The notes: a model not told the origin generated them from the sequence alone. A stretch of 13,742 nucleotides of DNA from Patescibacteria group bacterium (GCA_020062525.1 JAGUWE010000135.1:1-13742); one strand, 5' to 3'; positions 1-7,257 are shown, counted from the first letter of the stretch. A program made the numbers and translations.

Positions 1-2
1 CA

Positions 3-758
3 ATGTTGGAGGGGATGAGTAAATTGCAAAAAGGGGAGTGTGCTTGGTTTCAAATTATTCTGACATCAACAGACTATAGTTGGGTAGCTAAGAGCAGGGT
101 TTTGGCAGACAAATTGATTGGTAAAAAAGGAGAAAAAAGAGGGCTGTTGGGAGGTGGAGAAATTGGTAAAATGTACGACACTCTGACTTCACAAATAATA
201 GGCGGTCCAGCCACTGCTCAGCCAAAAAAAGAAGAGTTGCGTAGCCAGATGCTTTACCTCTCGCCCATAGAGCGCTTAGCAGTTGAGGCAATTGAAAACA
301 AGGCTTCTAAAACCGCCTTTTTAACCAAGATTAGATATATTTATTTCGCTAAAAAAGAAATTTTTTCTAAGACCAAAGGCGTTTCACCCATTATCGGCAC
401 AATCAAGCAATTTAACGATGCCAATCTTAATGGTCTAAAGCCTGGCAAAGCAACTAAAACTGAGGCCCATTATATTTTGCCTAATTGGCGCCTTAATGTA
501 AAACGGACTAAAGTTATGGCGGCTTATAAAAATAGAAGCAACTGGTCTGGTCATGGTCCAGGATTTATCATGAACACCGAGGAATTAGCAACAATTTATC
601 ACTTCCCGACAATTGTGGTAAAAGCTCCTTTGGTAAAGAAGGTTGAAGCTAAACGGGCTGGACCGCCAATTGGCTTGCCAGTTGAAGGTTCGGAAGAAGA
701 AGTGGTGGAAGAGGTTACCGAACAGAAGGCTCCGCCGCCCGAAGGTCTGCCGACCTAA
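3..758 (+). CDS. C-terminal part of a large CPR protein (DUF8128-like), 5' end outside window
   Basis: The reading frame is open from the left edge, and bases 1-2 are the end of an earlier codon. The Met at base 3 is therefore probably internal and the true start lies upstream. The visible 251 residues begin with a LEGMSKLQKGECAWFQIILTS stretch, which resembles the GE-x-W-x-Q-x-(I/L) segment I associate with the DUF8128 family of Patescibacteria; that assignment is from memory. A helical middle contains many Lys residues (about residues 80-165). A Pro/Glu-rich tail follows (about residues 217-251, with PPIGLP and PPPEGLP). No enzyme motif is visible. The gene lies 100 bp before a VirD4/TraD-like ATPase on the same strand, a pairing I recall as common in CPR genomes, so a shared role in DNA or protein transport at the envelope is inferred. 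Function is unknown. Confidence 0.75.
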   Translation: MLEGMSKLQKGECAWFQIILTSTDYSWVAKSRVLADKLIGKKGEKRGLLGGGEIGKMYDTLTSQIIGGPATAQPKKEELRSQMLYLSPIERLAVEAIENKASKTAFLTKIRYIYFAKKEIFSKTKGVSPIIGTIKQFNDANLNGLKPGKATKTEAHYILPNWRLNVKRTKVMAAYKNRSNWSGHGPGFIMNTEELATIYHFPTIVVKAPLVKKVEAKRAGPPIGLPVEGSEEEVVEEVTEQKAPPPEGLPT

Positions 759-858
759 AATCCAAAGTTCGAATGCATCTATAACCAAAATGTCTAATTT
801 TTAATTAGCCTAATTATTCTAATCAAATTCCAATTTCTAATGACAAAAGGATAAAAAG
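759..858. other. AT-rich spacer with degenerate TAATT/AATTCC-type repeats
   Basis: This 100-bp gap between two same-strand genes is rich in TAATTT, TAATTA and CAAATTCC words. They resemble the low-complexity AATTC-type repeats found inside prmC at 4832-4875. I see no convincing promoter or terminator. AAAGG at 846-850 is a plausible Shine-Dalgarno for the gene at 859. The flanking genes may be co-transcribed. Confidence 0.4.
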
Positions 859-2616
859 ATGAATCAAATAAATAATAATCAAAAAGATAAGATTGTCCTT
901 TTTGCCGAGACCAATTTTCGCAACCAGCGAGTTCGCTTTGGTATCAAGCATGATGATCGGCGTCGCCATATTTATGTGATTGGCAAGACCGGCGTAGGCA
1001 AATCAACACTTTTAGAAAATATGATAATTCAGGATATTCAAAATGGTCGAGGGGTAGCGGTTGTTGATCCTCACGGCGATTTAGTGGAAAAAGTAATTAA
1101 TTTCATACCGACAGAGCGAATTAATGACGTAGTTTATTTTAATCCAGCTGATATTGAGTGGCCGATTGCTTTTAATATTTTGGAAACGATTAATCCTAAC
1201 GTTAGGCATTTGGTTTCCTCTGGACTCATCGGCATCTTCAAAAAACTTTGGGCCGATAGTTGGGGGCCGCGTCTGGAGTATGTTCTTCGCAATGCTATTT
1301 TAGCGCTGATGGATTATCCGGGAAGCACCCTCTTGGGTATTATGAGAATTTTAATTGATAAAAATTACCGCCGGAAAGTAGTTGATAAAATTCAAGATCC
1401 GATTATTAAAACATTTTGGGTTGAGGAATTTTCAAAATATTCCGGCACTTTCCAAGTGGAAGCGATTAATCCGATTCAAAACAAAGTTGGTCAATTTATT
1501 TCTAATCCCGTTAGTCGTAATATTATTGGTCAGACCAAATCTTCCATTGACATTAAAGAAATCATGGATAATGAAAAAATTTTACTTGTAAATTTAGCCA
1601 AAGGCCGGATTGGCGAAGATATCTCAGGGCTTTTGGGTGCGATGATGATTACCAAAATTCAATTGGCAGCTATGGAAAGAATCAATGTTCCAGAATCAAA
1701 GCGGCGCGATTTTTATCTTTATGTTGATGAGTTTCAAAATTTTGCTACCGAATCATTTGCCAATATTCTATCAGAGGCAAGAAAATATCGCCTAAACCTA
1801 GTCGTTGCCCATCAATACATTGAGCAATTAGACGAAAAAGTACAAGCCGCTGTGTTTGGCAACATTGGCACTTTAATTTGTTTTCGAGTTGGTGCAGCTG
1901 ATGCTGAAATGTTAGTTAAGGAATTTACGCCGCGTTTCGTGGAAGAGGATTTAGTCAATTTAGCCAAATATGATATTTATGTTAAATTAATGATTGATGG
2001 CATTGCTCCCGAACCATTTTCTGCCACAACTCTGCCGCCGCTTAAAATAATAGAGATAAATAATGTAGAAAAGATTATTCGAGTTAGTCGTGAACATTAT
2101 GGCAAATCTCGCGCCTTAATTGAAGAAAAGATTGCGCGTTGGAGTGGTATGAGTGATCAAGATAATGAAAAGGGGAGTGAAACAGAAGAAAAACTAAAAA
2201 AGCAAGCAGAAAAAGATAAATTAAGTTTTAAAAGGGTTAGTAGTTCAAGTGCTGCGCCAATAAACCAAACTAAATCAATCCAGACAGACGGTCTAAAATA
2301 CGAAGCTATCTGCAGCAAATGTGGCCAAACTACTTTTGTTTCTTTTAAACCGGATAATATTAGACCAGTTTTTTGTAAAAATTGTTTAAAAGAAATTAAA
2401 ATTCAAAAAGCCAAAATTAAAAATATAAGAGAGGGGGAACACCCTTTAATTAGTGAAAAGCCAATTAAACCAACAATTTCTTTAAAAGATATCTTAAAAC
2501 AAAAACCAATTTCTTTTCGTTTAAAAAGCAAGACCAAAGAAGAGGTGCCGGAAAAATCACCATCCCCGGTTAATAAAAATAAAACTCTTAAACCAGGCGA
2601 GATCGTTAAATTTTGA
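859..2616 (+). CDS. VirD4/TraD-like type IV coupling ATPase with C-terminal zinc ribbon
   Basis: This 585-residue protein is a P-loop ATPase of the type IV secretion coupling (VirD4/TraD/TraG) superfamily. Walker A GKTGVGKST is at about residues 42-50, a VVDPHGDL strand follows near 68-75, Walker B YVDEFQNF is near 287-294, and a sensor-like VVAHQY is near 314-319. No N-terminal membrane helix is present, unlike classical VirD4, so membrane attachment would need a partner; the gene upstream is the obvious candidate. After about residue 420 there is a charged linker. Then comes a four-cysteine zinc ribbon (C485-x2-C488 and C506-x2-C509) of a kind I know from CPR proteins, and a basic, Pro-rich tail. 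The ATG has AAAGG about 8 nt upstream. The stop is TGA. It probably pumps DNA or protein across the envelope, but the substrate is unknown. Confidence 0.85.
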   Translation: MNQINNNQKDKIVLFAETNFRNQRVRFGIKHDDRRRHIYVIGKTGVGKSTLLENMIIQDIQNGRGVAVVDPHGDLVEKVINFIPTERINDVVYFNPADIEWPIAFNILETINPNVRHLVSSGLIGIFKKLWADSWGPRLEYVLRNAILALMDYPGSTLLGIMRILIDKNYRRKVVDKIQDPIIKTFWVEEFSKYSGTFQVEAINPIQNKVGQFISNPVSRNIIGQTKSSIDIKEIMDNEKILLVNLAKGRIGEDISGLLGAMMITKIQLAAMERINVPESKRRDFYLYVDEFQNFATESFANILSEARKYRLNLVVAHQYIEQLDEKVQAAVFGNIGTLICFRVGAADAEMLVKEFTPRFVEEDLVNLAKYDIYVKLMIDGIAPEPFSATTLPPLKIIEINNVEKIIRVSREHYGKSRALIEEKIARWSGMSDQDNEKGSETEEKLKKQAEKDKLSFKRVSSSSAAPINQTKSIQTDGLKYEAICSKCGQTTFVSFKPDNIRPVFCKNCLKEIKIQKAKIKNIREGEHPLISEKPIKPTISLKDILKQKPISFRLKSKTKEEVPEKSPSPVNKNKTLKPGEIVKF

Positions 2617-2619
2617 TTC

Positions 2620-2648
2620 TTGACGAGCAAAAGAATTTTCCTTATAAT
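2620..2648 (+). promoter_or_regulatory. Sigma-70 type promoter for rplY
   Basis: TTGACG (2620-2625) and TATAAT (2643-2648) are separated by exactly 17 bp. The -35 box starts four bases after the TGA stop of the ATPase gene. Predicted transcription starts near 2655, leaving a leader of about 70 nt before rplY. That leader holds a short direct repeat (AAAATAATCTAC at 2677-2688 and 2691-2702). No terminator is visible upstream, so read-through from the ATPase gene remains possible. Confidence 0.8.
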
Positions 2649-2727
2649 TAATTTGTTGAAAAATTAACTAATTCTTAAAATAATCTACGAAAAATAATCT
2701 ACTTTTTTGAAAAATATTTGTTATTAA

Positions 2728-3378
2728 ATGATTATGAAACAACTAATTTTGGAGGCCCAAACAAGAACCGTGGTTGGTAAAAAGGTCAGAAAATTAAGGC
2801 AGGATAAATTAATTCCCGCTGTGATTTACGGCCAGAAAATCAAGGCCCAGGTCTTACAAGTTCCTTATAATCAATTTGAAAAAATTTATCAGAAAGTTGG
2901 CACTGGGAGCTTGGTTAATTTGAAGATTGATCAAAGTGAACCAATTCAAGCCTTAATTCAAGATGTTCAACATGACCCAAAAACTAATCAAATTCAACAC
3001 CTTGATTTTTATAGAGTGAAAAAAGGAGAAAAGTTAAAGACCTCGGTCAAACTTAACTTTGTTGGTGAATCTAGGTTAGTTAAAGAAGTAGGCGCAGTTT
3101 TAGTGAAAACCTTAGATGAAGTAGAGGTAGAATGTTTACCCCAGGACTTACCAAGTCAAATTGAAGTTGATGTTTCAGGACTTTCTGATTTTGAAGATTT
3201 AATTAAAGTCAAGGACTTAGTTGTTTCTAAGACCGTTGCTATTTTAAATAATCCAGACGAAGTGGTGGCAAGCGTTGCTAAACCCCAAGTTGAGGAAGCT
3301 CCTGCTGCCCCAGCTCCAATTGAAGAAGTAATTTCTGCTGAGGGTGAAAATCCGCCAGAGACAAAAGAAGCATCTTAA
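2728..3378 (+). CDS. rplY: 50S ribosomal protein bL25 (TL5/CTC type)
   Basis: This 216-residue protein has the two-domain long form of bL25, which binds 5S rRNA in the large ribosomal subunit. The N-terminal L25 domain (about residues 4-93) shows the start-region pattern LEAQTR..VGKKVRKLR and the hallmark IPAVIYG near 30-36, then the HLDFYRV signature near 91-97. The TL5/CTC C-terminal beta domain runs to about residue 188 (EVEVECLPQDLPSQIEVDVSGL). An acidic Ala/Pro/Glu tail ends the protein, as in many long-form homologues. The start could be the ATG at 2728 or the one at 2734, two codons on. Neither has a clear Shine-Dalgarno. A consensus promoter lies about 80 bp upstream, and the DUF3048 gene begins 12 nt after the stop. 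Confidence 0.92.
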   Translation: MIMKQLILEAQTRTVVGKKVRKLRQDKLIPAVIYGQKIKAQVLQVPYNQFEKIYQKVGTGSLVNLKIDQSEPIQALIQDVQHDPKTNQIQHLDFYRVKKGEKLKTSVKLNFVGESRLVKEVGAVLVKTLDEVEVECLPQDLPSQIEVDVSGLSDFEDLIKVKDLVVSKTVAILNNPDEVVASVAKPQVEEAPAAPAPIEEVISAEGENPPETKEAS

Positions 3379-3390
3379 AAGTTTGATTTT

Positions 3391-4446
3391 ATGGCTAAGA
3401 AAGGGAAAGTGAGTTTTTTACTAATTTTAATAATTCTATTCACTTTTTTTATAATCATTATTTGGTTTTTTTTATTTTTTTCTCCTCTCCTGAAGAATTC
3501 TGCCCCAGTTAAAAATATCTCAACTTTGGCTAACCAAAATTTAAATAGCGAACCCAAAAAAGCCCGCTTAATTGACGGGCTTTTCGTGTCTTTGGATACT
3601 CAGGATCTTTGGCCAGTGGGAGTAGTAATTGAAAACAGCGCCGATGCCTGGCCATTGGCTGGAATTAACGAAGCTAATCTAGTTTATGAAACAACAGCTG
3701 AAGCTGGTATTACTCGTTTTTTAGCCATTTATGCCAATGATAAAATTATTGACAAGATCGGCCCGGTGCGTTCCGTTCGGCCTTATTTTATTGATTGGGC
3801 AAAAGAATACGACGCAATTTTTACTCATGTCGGTGGTTCACCCGAGGCCTTGATTCAATTAAAAAAAGACGGGATAAAAGACCTTGATCAATATTTCCAA
3901 AGCCAGTATTATTGGCGCGAGTTCAAAAGATTAGCTCCTCATAATGTTTATACTTCTTCGGCCTTACTTAAAAAAGCTAGAAATGATTTAGTCAGAAATG
4001 AAATTCCAATTTATGAGCCCTGGTTTTACAAAGATGATTTATTTCCGTCTCAACGGCCAGAACAGCAAGACATCGAGATTAATTTTTCCACTCCTCTTTA
4101 TAAGGTTAACTGGCAATATAATAAAGAAAAAAACGATTATCTTCGCTTTCAGGCCAATCAAAAGTTTTTAACCGAAGATGCACAAGAAGTAAGAAGTAAA
4201 AATATTATTATTCAGTATACTGTGGTTAAAGTTATAGATGAGATTGGTCGCCGTGATATCACTACCATTGGTCAAGGCAAGGCCTTACTTTTTTTAGATG
4301 GAAAAGCGAAAGAGGGCTTTTGGCAACGAACCGCCAAGGACCAGCGAACTAAATTTTTAGATGAAAATTCAGACGAAATTAAATTAAATCGCGGCCCAAC
4401 TTGGATAGAAGTCGTTTCAGCCAACACTTTAATAGGGTATAAATAA
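3391..4446 (+). CDS. Membrane-anchored DUF3048 (YerB-like) protein
   Basis: This 351-residue protein starts with one long hydrophobic helix (about residues 6-30, Ile/Phe-rich) and then a hydrophilic linker. That topology suggests a membrane anchor with the bulk outside the cytoplasm. The DUF3048 N-terminal domain begins near residue 75 (PVGVVIEN..., then INEANLVYETTAEAGITRFLAIY and GPVRSVRPYF). The C-terminal DUF3048 domain extends to the end (...GPTWIEVVSAN). Bacillus YerB is the named relative, and its function is not established. Family members are secreted lipoproteins, but here there is no lipobox cysteine. The gene is 12 nt downstream of rplY and probably shares its promoter. No Shine-Dalgarno is visible. 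A terminator-like hairpin lies inside the coding sequence at 3558-3584. Confidence 0.85.
   Translation: MAKKGKVSFLLILIILFTFFIIIIWFFLFFSPLLKNSAPVKNISTLANQNLNSEPKKARLIDGLFVSLDTQDLWPVGVVIENSADAWPLAGINEANLVYETTAEAGITRFLAIYANDKIIDKIGPVRSVRPYFIDWAKEYDAIFTHVGGSPEALIQLKKDGIKDLDQYFQSQYYWREFKRLAPHNVYTSSALLKKARNDLVRNEIPIYEPWFYKDDLFPSQRPEQQDIEINFSTPLYKVNWQYNKEKNDYLRFQANQKFLTEDAQEVRSKNIIIQYTVVKVIDEIGRRDITTIGQGKALLFLDGKAKEGFWQRTAKDQRTKFLDENSDEIKLNRGPTWIEVVSANTLIGYK
3558..3584 (+). terminator. Intragenic terminator-like hairpin early in the DUF3048 gene
   Basis: AAAAGCCCG (3558-3566) pairs perfectly with CGGGCTTTT (3576-3584) across a 9-nt loop. The right arm ends in four T residues. It encodes ordinary linker residues just after the membrane helix. 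The T run is short and is followed by CGTG, so it may be weak, fortuitous, or active only in untranslated RNA. Confidence 0.35.
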
Positions 4447-4461
4447 CAAATTATTAGACAA

Positions 4462-4507
4462 TAATATAGTATTACAGTATACCGTATCGTAATATAGTAT
4501 ACTGTAA
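4462..4507. repeat. Palindrome and direct repeat between convergent genes
   Basis: TTACAGTATAC (4472-4482) and GTATACTGTAA (4497-4507) form a perfect 11-bp inverted repeat with a 14-nt loop. TAATATAGTAT occurs twice in direct orientation (4462-4472 and 4490-4500). The element lies 26 bp past the DUF3048 stop and 17 bp past the prmC stop. A two-way transcript end is possible, but the stem is AT-rich and no strong T tract follows on either side. A protein-binding site is an alternative. Confidence 0.5.
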
Positions 4508-4831
4508 ATAACTTTGGTTATTTTTTAAATTTTTAAAATTACTAATCTATTGCGACCACTAAGGTCCTTTTTTATTTGTAATTCATTTTGTGGGAAATGT
4601 TTTTTTATCATCGTTTTTATTTTTTTAGTTTGTCTAGGGTCAATTTCCAAATAAACGTTTATCTGATAATTGTATTTTAAAATTTGACTTAATTGTTTTA
4701 AAAGATTTTCTATATATTTTAAACCATCTTTTTCACCAACAAGCGCCTTTTTTGGTTCAAAATAAAGTTCTTTATTCTTCTGATATTGTCGAGGGGTAAG
4801 ATAGGGGAGATTGGCAGTAATGATTAATATA

Positions 4832-4875
4832 GAATTAGGAATTAGGAATTATGAATTTGGAATTATGAATTAAGG
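4832..4875. repeat. AATTC-type low-complexity repeat in prmC (copy 1)
   Basis: On the plus strand this reads as repeated GAATTAGGAATTA / GAATTATGAATT units. Bases 4832-4858 match the reverse complement of 4982-5008 at 25 of 27 positions. In the prmC product it encodes an Asn/Ser/Ile/Phe-rich stretch between the GNLLKP segment and NLPY, where homologues have a short loop. The frame breaks inside it. Confidence 0.65.
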
Positions 4876-4981
4876 GTTTCAAGAGATTGCCCTTTAAGAG
4901 TTTTATTTTTTTCTCAACGCCGTGAAGTTTGGCATTTTTTTGGGCGACAACCAGGGCGGCTTCAGAATTATCAACAGCAAA

Positions 4982-5008
4982 AAATTCATAATCCTTAATT
5001 CCTAATTC
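4982..5008. repeat. AATTC-type repeat in prmC (inverted copy 2)
   Basis: This 27-bp segment is the near-perfect inverted partner of 4832-4858 (25 of 27 matches), 123 bp away. In prmC it encodes the NKELGIKDYEF stretch before the FAVDNSEAAL strand, so here the repeat is kept in frame. Confidence 0.6.
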
Positions 5009-5308
5009 TTTATTCAAAAGTTCTTTAGCCAAAGCAATAATAATACAGCCCGAACCAGTACCTATATCAATAATGGTTGTTGGTTGCGGGTTGTTAGTTA
5101 TAAGTTTAAGAGTTTCCTCAACCATCATTTCTGTTTCCGGCCTCGGGATCAGCACATTTTTATTAACTCTAAAATCCAAGCCGTAAAACTCTTTATGACC
5201 CGTAAGGTAGGCGATTGGTTCTAAATTTAGCCTTCTTTTTATTAAAGCTCGATATTTATTAAATTGATTGGTTGTTAATTTTTTTTCTGGATAAGTAAAT
5301 AGAAATTC

Positions 5309-5319
5309 TTTTTTTTTTT
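5309..5319 (-). other. 11-base poly(A) tract at the first prmC frameshift
   Basis: Eleven consecutive T residues on the plus strand are eleven A residues in the prmC mRNA, directly after codons for His-Leu-Leu. Nine or twelve A residues would join frames 1 and 2 exactly. With eleven, frame 1 runs to a TAA a few codons later. Such tracts cause polymerase slippage and also sequencing or assembly errors. Confidence 0.7.
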
Positions 5320-5436
5320 AAGAAGATGGGCTAAAAGCAACCCCGCCTCGAGTTGAGCTGATTTAATATTTTTAGTTTTAAGTTTCAAAACAGCCCCTCT
5401 AAGAGTATTTTTAATTGTTAGTTGTTTTGACATTTG

Positions 5437-6861
5437 CTAAGAGCTTGCCAGTTTCAACTCCGCTTGTTTGGTAGTAGCAATATCTAAGGGTTCGCCCTCG
5501 GGATGTAAACTCAGCACTTTTTCAGAAACGGTTTTAATTTGTTCCCATTTATAGCCCAGCCCCGAAAAGGCCTCAGCTGAAGCAATTGCTCGGCGTTCTC
5601 CATTGGAGACGATATAAACCGAAGGATTGCCAGTCGTTTTAACTAATTCGCCATCCTTAATTTTCACTGGTTCACCGGTTGGCCATTTATCCAGTTCCTC
5701 TGATTTGGTTGGAATAATTTTTTTCTTCGGAAAATTGATGTTTAAAAGTTCTTTGCCCCAAATTGGGTATTTCAAATCTGCATAAACAAAGTAAACTCCG
5801 CCCGTTTTTTTGTCTTGAAGCAAGGCCCCGGTCGGATAAATATCTTTTTCCGTAAGTGGCTGACCTTCTGGTAAACGGTTTAAATCTTCCCAGTCAACAT
5901 CAATAATTTCTTCTTTATTATAACCGAGTTTTTTAAAAACAGCACCAGAGGCAATGCCTCTTTTTGTGTCATCAACTAATAGATAGACAGTGCCTTTTGG
6001 CGAACGAAGTAGGGAATACTGGGCAAATTTAATCGGGTCGCCGGTTTCGTATTTTTCTAAATCATTGTGTGTTATTTGAACGACTTTGTCTAAATTATAG
6101 CGGGAAAGAAGAGCTGCTTTTGACATAAAGGCTCGCTTTTTGCCATATTGAATCAGCCAAATTCCTGGTTGACCTTTTTCTTGAAGTAGCGAGCCATCAG
6201 GATAACTTTTAGTAAAATATTCTTGCCAGAGCCGCCAGAAATTATAATTGCCGTTATAAACATGAGGCGTGTAATTATATAAAGCCGCGGTTGCTAAATT
6301 AATTGGTCTAACTTCAGTGATATTTAAAATGTCTCCGGTTTTATCTTGAAAAATATAAGTAGCGTCCTTTTTATAATTATACAAATGAGGATTGTCCAAA
6401 TAATCGCGAAATTGTAAAGTAGCGGAATTGATTTGTTTAAAAAATCCCTGCCAGCGAGAATTGCAGCCACCGCTATCCGGACAGCCATAACCCGTGGCCC
6501 AGTCCAATTGACTGGCATCAGGAGAACTATCTTCAATTAAACTTTGTTCTTTTTGCAGTAGAACCAAGATAAACTGAGTATTAAGCTTATTTTCCAAGCA
6601 GCGTTCATAAATAATCTGACTGGCGCTTTTAGCTTGGCCATCATTATCAACTGTTACATAATTGGCTAAATAACTGCCATTACGGAGCAAAAATCTTTGA
6701 ACTTGCTCCAAATTCATCATTGTATAGTCAGTAATTTCCGAATCAGAAATAATATAGTTAGGATTAAAAGTCAAAGCTGAAGCCGGCAGAGCTATGCTTA
6801 AAATCAGGCAGCTATAGATTATTTTTAGACCAATTTTTGTTATTTTTTTTAGATAAGGCAT
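5437..6861 (-). CDS. Secreted protein, lysozyme-like N-terminal domain plus four ~60-residue repeats
   Basis: This 474-residue protein begins with a signal peptide: a basic MPYLKKITKIGLK, a hydrophobic core and LPASALT, with likely cleavage near residue 29-30. Residues 32-220 form a domain with NTQFILVLLQKEQSLI (Glu105), LDWATGYGCPDSGG (two cysteines, 127 and 133) and ALYNYTPHVYNGNYNFW. The helix-Glu-Gln pattern and the Trp/Tyr-rich ending recall lytic transglycosylase folds, so Glu105 could be catalytic; this is inference. Four repeats follow at about 223-281, 282-344, 345-403 and 404-463. Each has a pattern like G-x-L-(L/V)...(V/I)(Y/W)...(K/R)R-x-(I/F)...P-x-G-(E/Q/D)-P, suggesting beta-rich wall-binding modules. 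I recall the family as common in Patescibacteria but without an established function. The promoter is at 6883-6911, and prmC starts 3 nt after the stop. Confidence 0.75.
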   Translation of the reverse strand: MPYLKKITKIGLKIIYSCLILSIALPASALTFNPNYIISDSEITDYTMMNLEQVQRFLLRNGSYLANYVTVDNDGQAKSASQIIYERCLENKLNTQFILVLLQKEQSLIEDSSPDASQLDWATGYGCPDSGGCNSRWQGFFKQINSATLQFRDYLDNPHLYNYKKDATYIFQDKTGDILNITEVRPINLATAALYNYTPHVYNGNYNFWRLWQEYFTKSYPDGSLLQEKGQPGIWLIQYGKKRAFMSKAALLSRYNLDKVVQITHNDLEKYETGDPIKFAQYSLLRSPKGTVYLLVDDTKRGIASGAVFKKLGYNKEEIIDVDWEDLNRLPEGQPLTEKDIYPTGALLQDKKTGGVYFVYADLKYPIWGKELLNINFPKKKIIPTKSEELDKWPTGEPVKIKDGELVKTTGNPSVYIVSNGERRAIASAEAFSGLGYKWEQIKTVSEKVLSLHPEGEPLDIATTKQAELKLASS

Positions 6862-6882
6862 AAAATTTAAATTTACAAATAT

Positions 6883-6911
6883 ATTTTAGCAAAAAAAGAA
6901 AAGATTAACAA
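6883..6911 (-). promoter_or_regulatory. Promoter for the secreted repeat protein and prmC
   Basis: On the minus strand TTGTTA (6911-6906) and TAAAAT (6888-6883) are 17 bp apart. Predicted transcription starts near 6876, giving a leader of about 15 nt before the ATG at 6861. No Shine-Dalgarno is visible in it. Confidence 0.65.
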
Positions 6912-6949
6912 TATCCTTAATTTTTTGCTTTTAAAAATCCAAAAAGAAA

Positions 6950-6977
6950 AAGCCCAAAAGTTGAAACTTTTGGGCTT
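6950..6977 (-). terminator. Rho-independent terminator of the 7009-7257 gene
   Basis: AAGCCCAAAAG (6950-6960) and CTTTTGGGCTT (6967-6977) form a perfect 11-bp stem with a 6-nt loop. On the minus strand the stem is followed by TTTCTTTTTGG and then TTTTT. It lies 31 bp past the stop of the 82-residue gene. A weaker T run follows on the plus strand (6981-6985). Confidence 0.85.
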
Positions 6978-7008
6978 AGGTTTTTATCACCTCATCTTTT
7001 TTGTCAAG

Positions 7009-7257
7009 CTACCAACCGGCTGGTCGGGGGGTTGAGTTGCGGCAGAGTTTGCCTAATTCAAAGAAGATCTGAGGAATAGCTTTTAGGGTCAATTCCCCGC
7101 CAACCTTTTCCAAAGCCATCGCGGCGTAGTGTTCTTGTTCTAAGGGTGGAAGTATAGCTAAGTCGTGAATCTCTTGAAACAATCTCCTCAGAATCTCAAT
7201 TTTTTCCTCTCTGGTTTTGGCATTTTCTAACAAAGAAATTATTTCCAACACTCTCAA
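7009..7257 (-). CDS. Small helical protein of unknown function, TTG start with strong Shine-Dalgarno
   Basis: This 82-residue protein has no family I recognise. It is mainly predicted helix: residues 1-35 (LEIISLLENAKTREEKIEILRRLFQEI) are amphipathic and charged, a Pro-Pro turn follows near 37-38, and a second helical part contains EQEHYAAMALEKV. It ends in PRPAGW. There is no signal peptide or membrane segment. The start is TTG at 7257, chosen because AGGAGGG (7272-7266) lies 8 nt upstream, the only strong ribosome-binding site in the window. The coding sequence is visibly richer in G+C than its neighbours. The mRNA is predicted to begin near 7475, leaving a leader of over 200 nt with a Trp-rich leader ORF and two long hairpins. 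A terminator follows at 6950-6977, so it is a single-gene unit. Confidence 0.65.
   Translation of the reverse strand: MRVLEIISLLENAKTREEKIEILRRLFQEIHDLAILPPLEQEHYAAMALEKVGGELTLKAIPQIFFELGKLCRNSTPRPAGW

Larger units (their letters stand above)
4525..5433 (-). pseudogene. prmC: prmC (HemK), release-factor glutamine methyltransferase, split by two frameshifts
   Basis: Three consecutive frames together give a full-length PrmC of about 300 residues, the enzyme that methylates the GGQ glutamine of RF1/RF2. Frame 1 (ATG at 5433, MSKQLTIKNTLRGAV...) encodes the helical N-terminal domain and stops being homologous at the T11 run 5309-5319. Frame 2 (about 5308-4835) carries EPIAYLTGHKEFYG, VLIPRPETE and the SAM-binding motif IDIGTGSGCIIIALA. 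Frame 3 (about 4848-4525) carries NLPY (4801-4812; NPPY in most homologues) and the ending DLSGRNRLVIL. The first shift lacks one base and the second has one extra, so frames 1 and 3 are the same. The second shift lies in an AATTC-type repeat that replaces the usual segment before NPPY. Assembly error, slippage rescue and true decay are all possible. The gene starts 3 nt after the 5437-6861 gene ends, suggesting one operon. Confidence 0.8.

Noticed and set aside
1382..1591. 69-codon plus-strand ORF inside the coupling ATPase gene
   Set aside because: It is in another frame of a well-supported P-loop ATPase, and its Lys/Leu/Phe-rich composition is as expected for an out-of-frame reading.
4835..5433. 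Programmed ribosomal frameshifting in prmC
   Set aside because: No slippery heptamer with a downstream pseudoknot is evident at the second site, and two separate programmed shifts of opposite sign in one gene are unlikely. Slippage, error or decay are better explanations.
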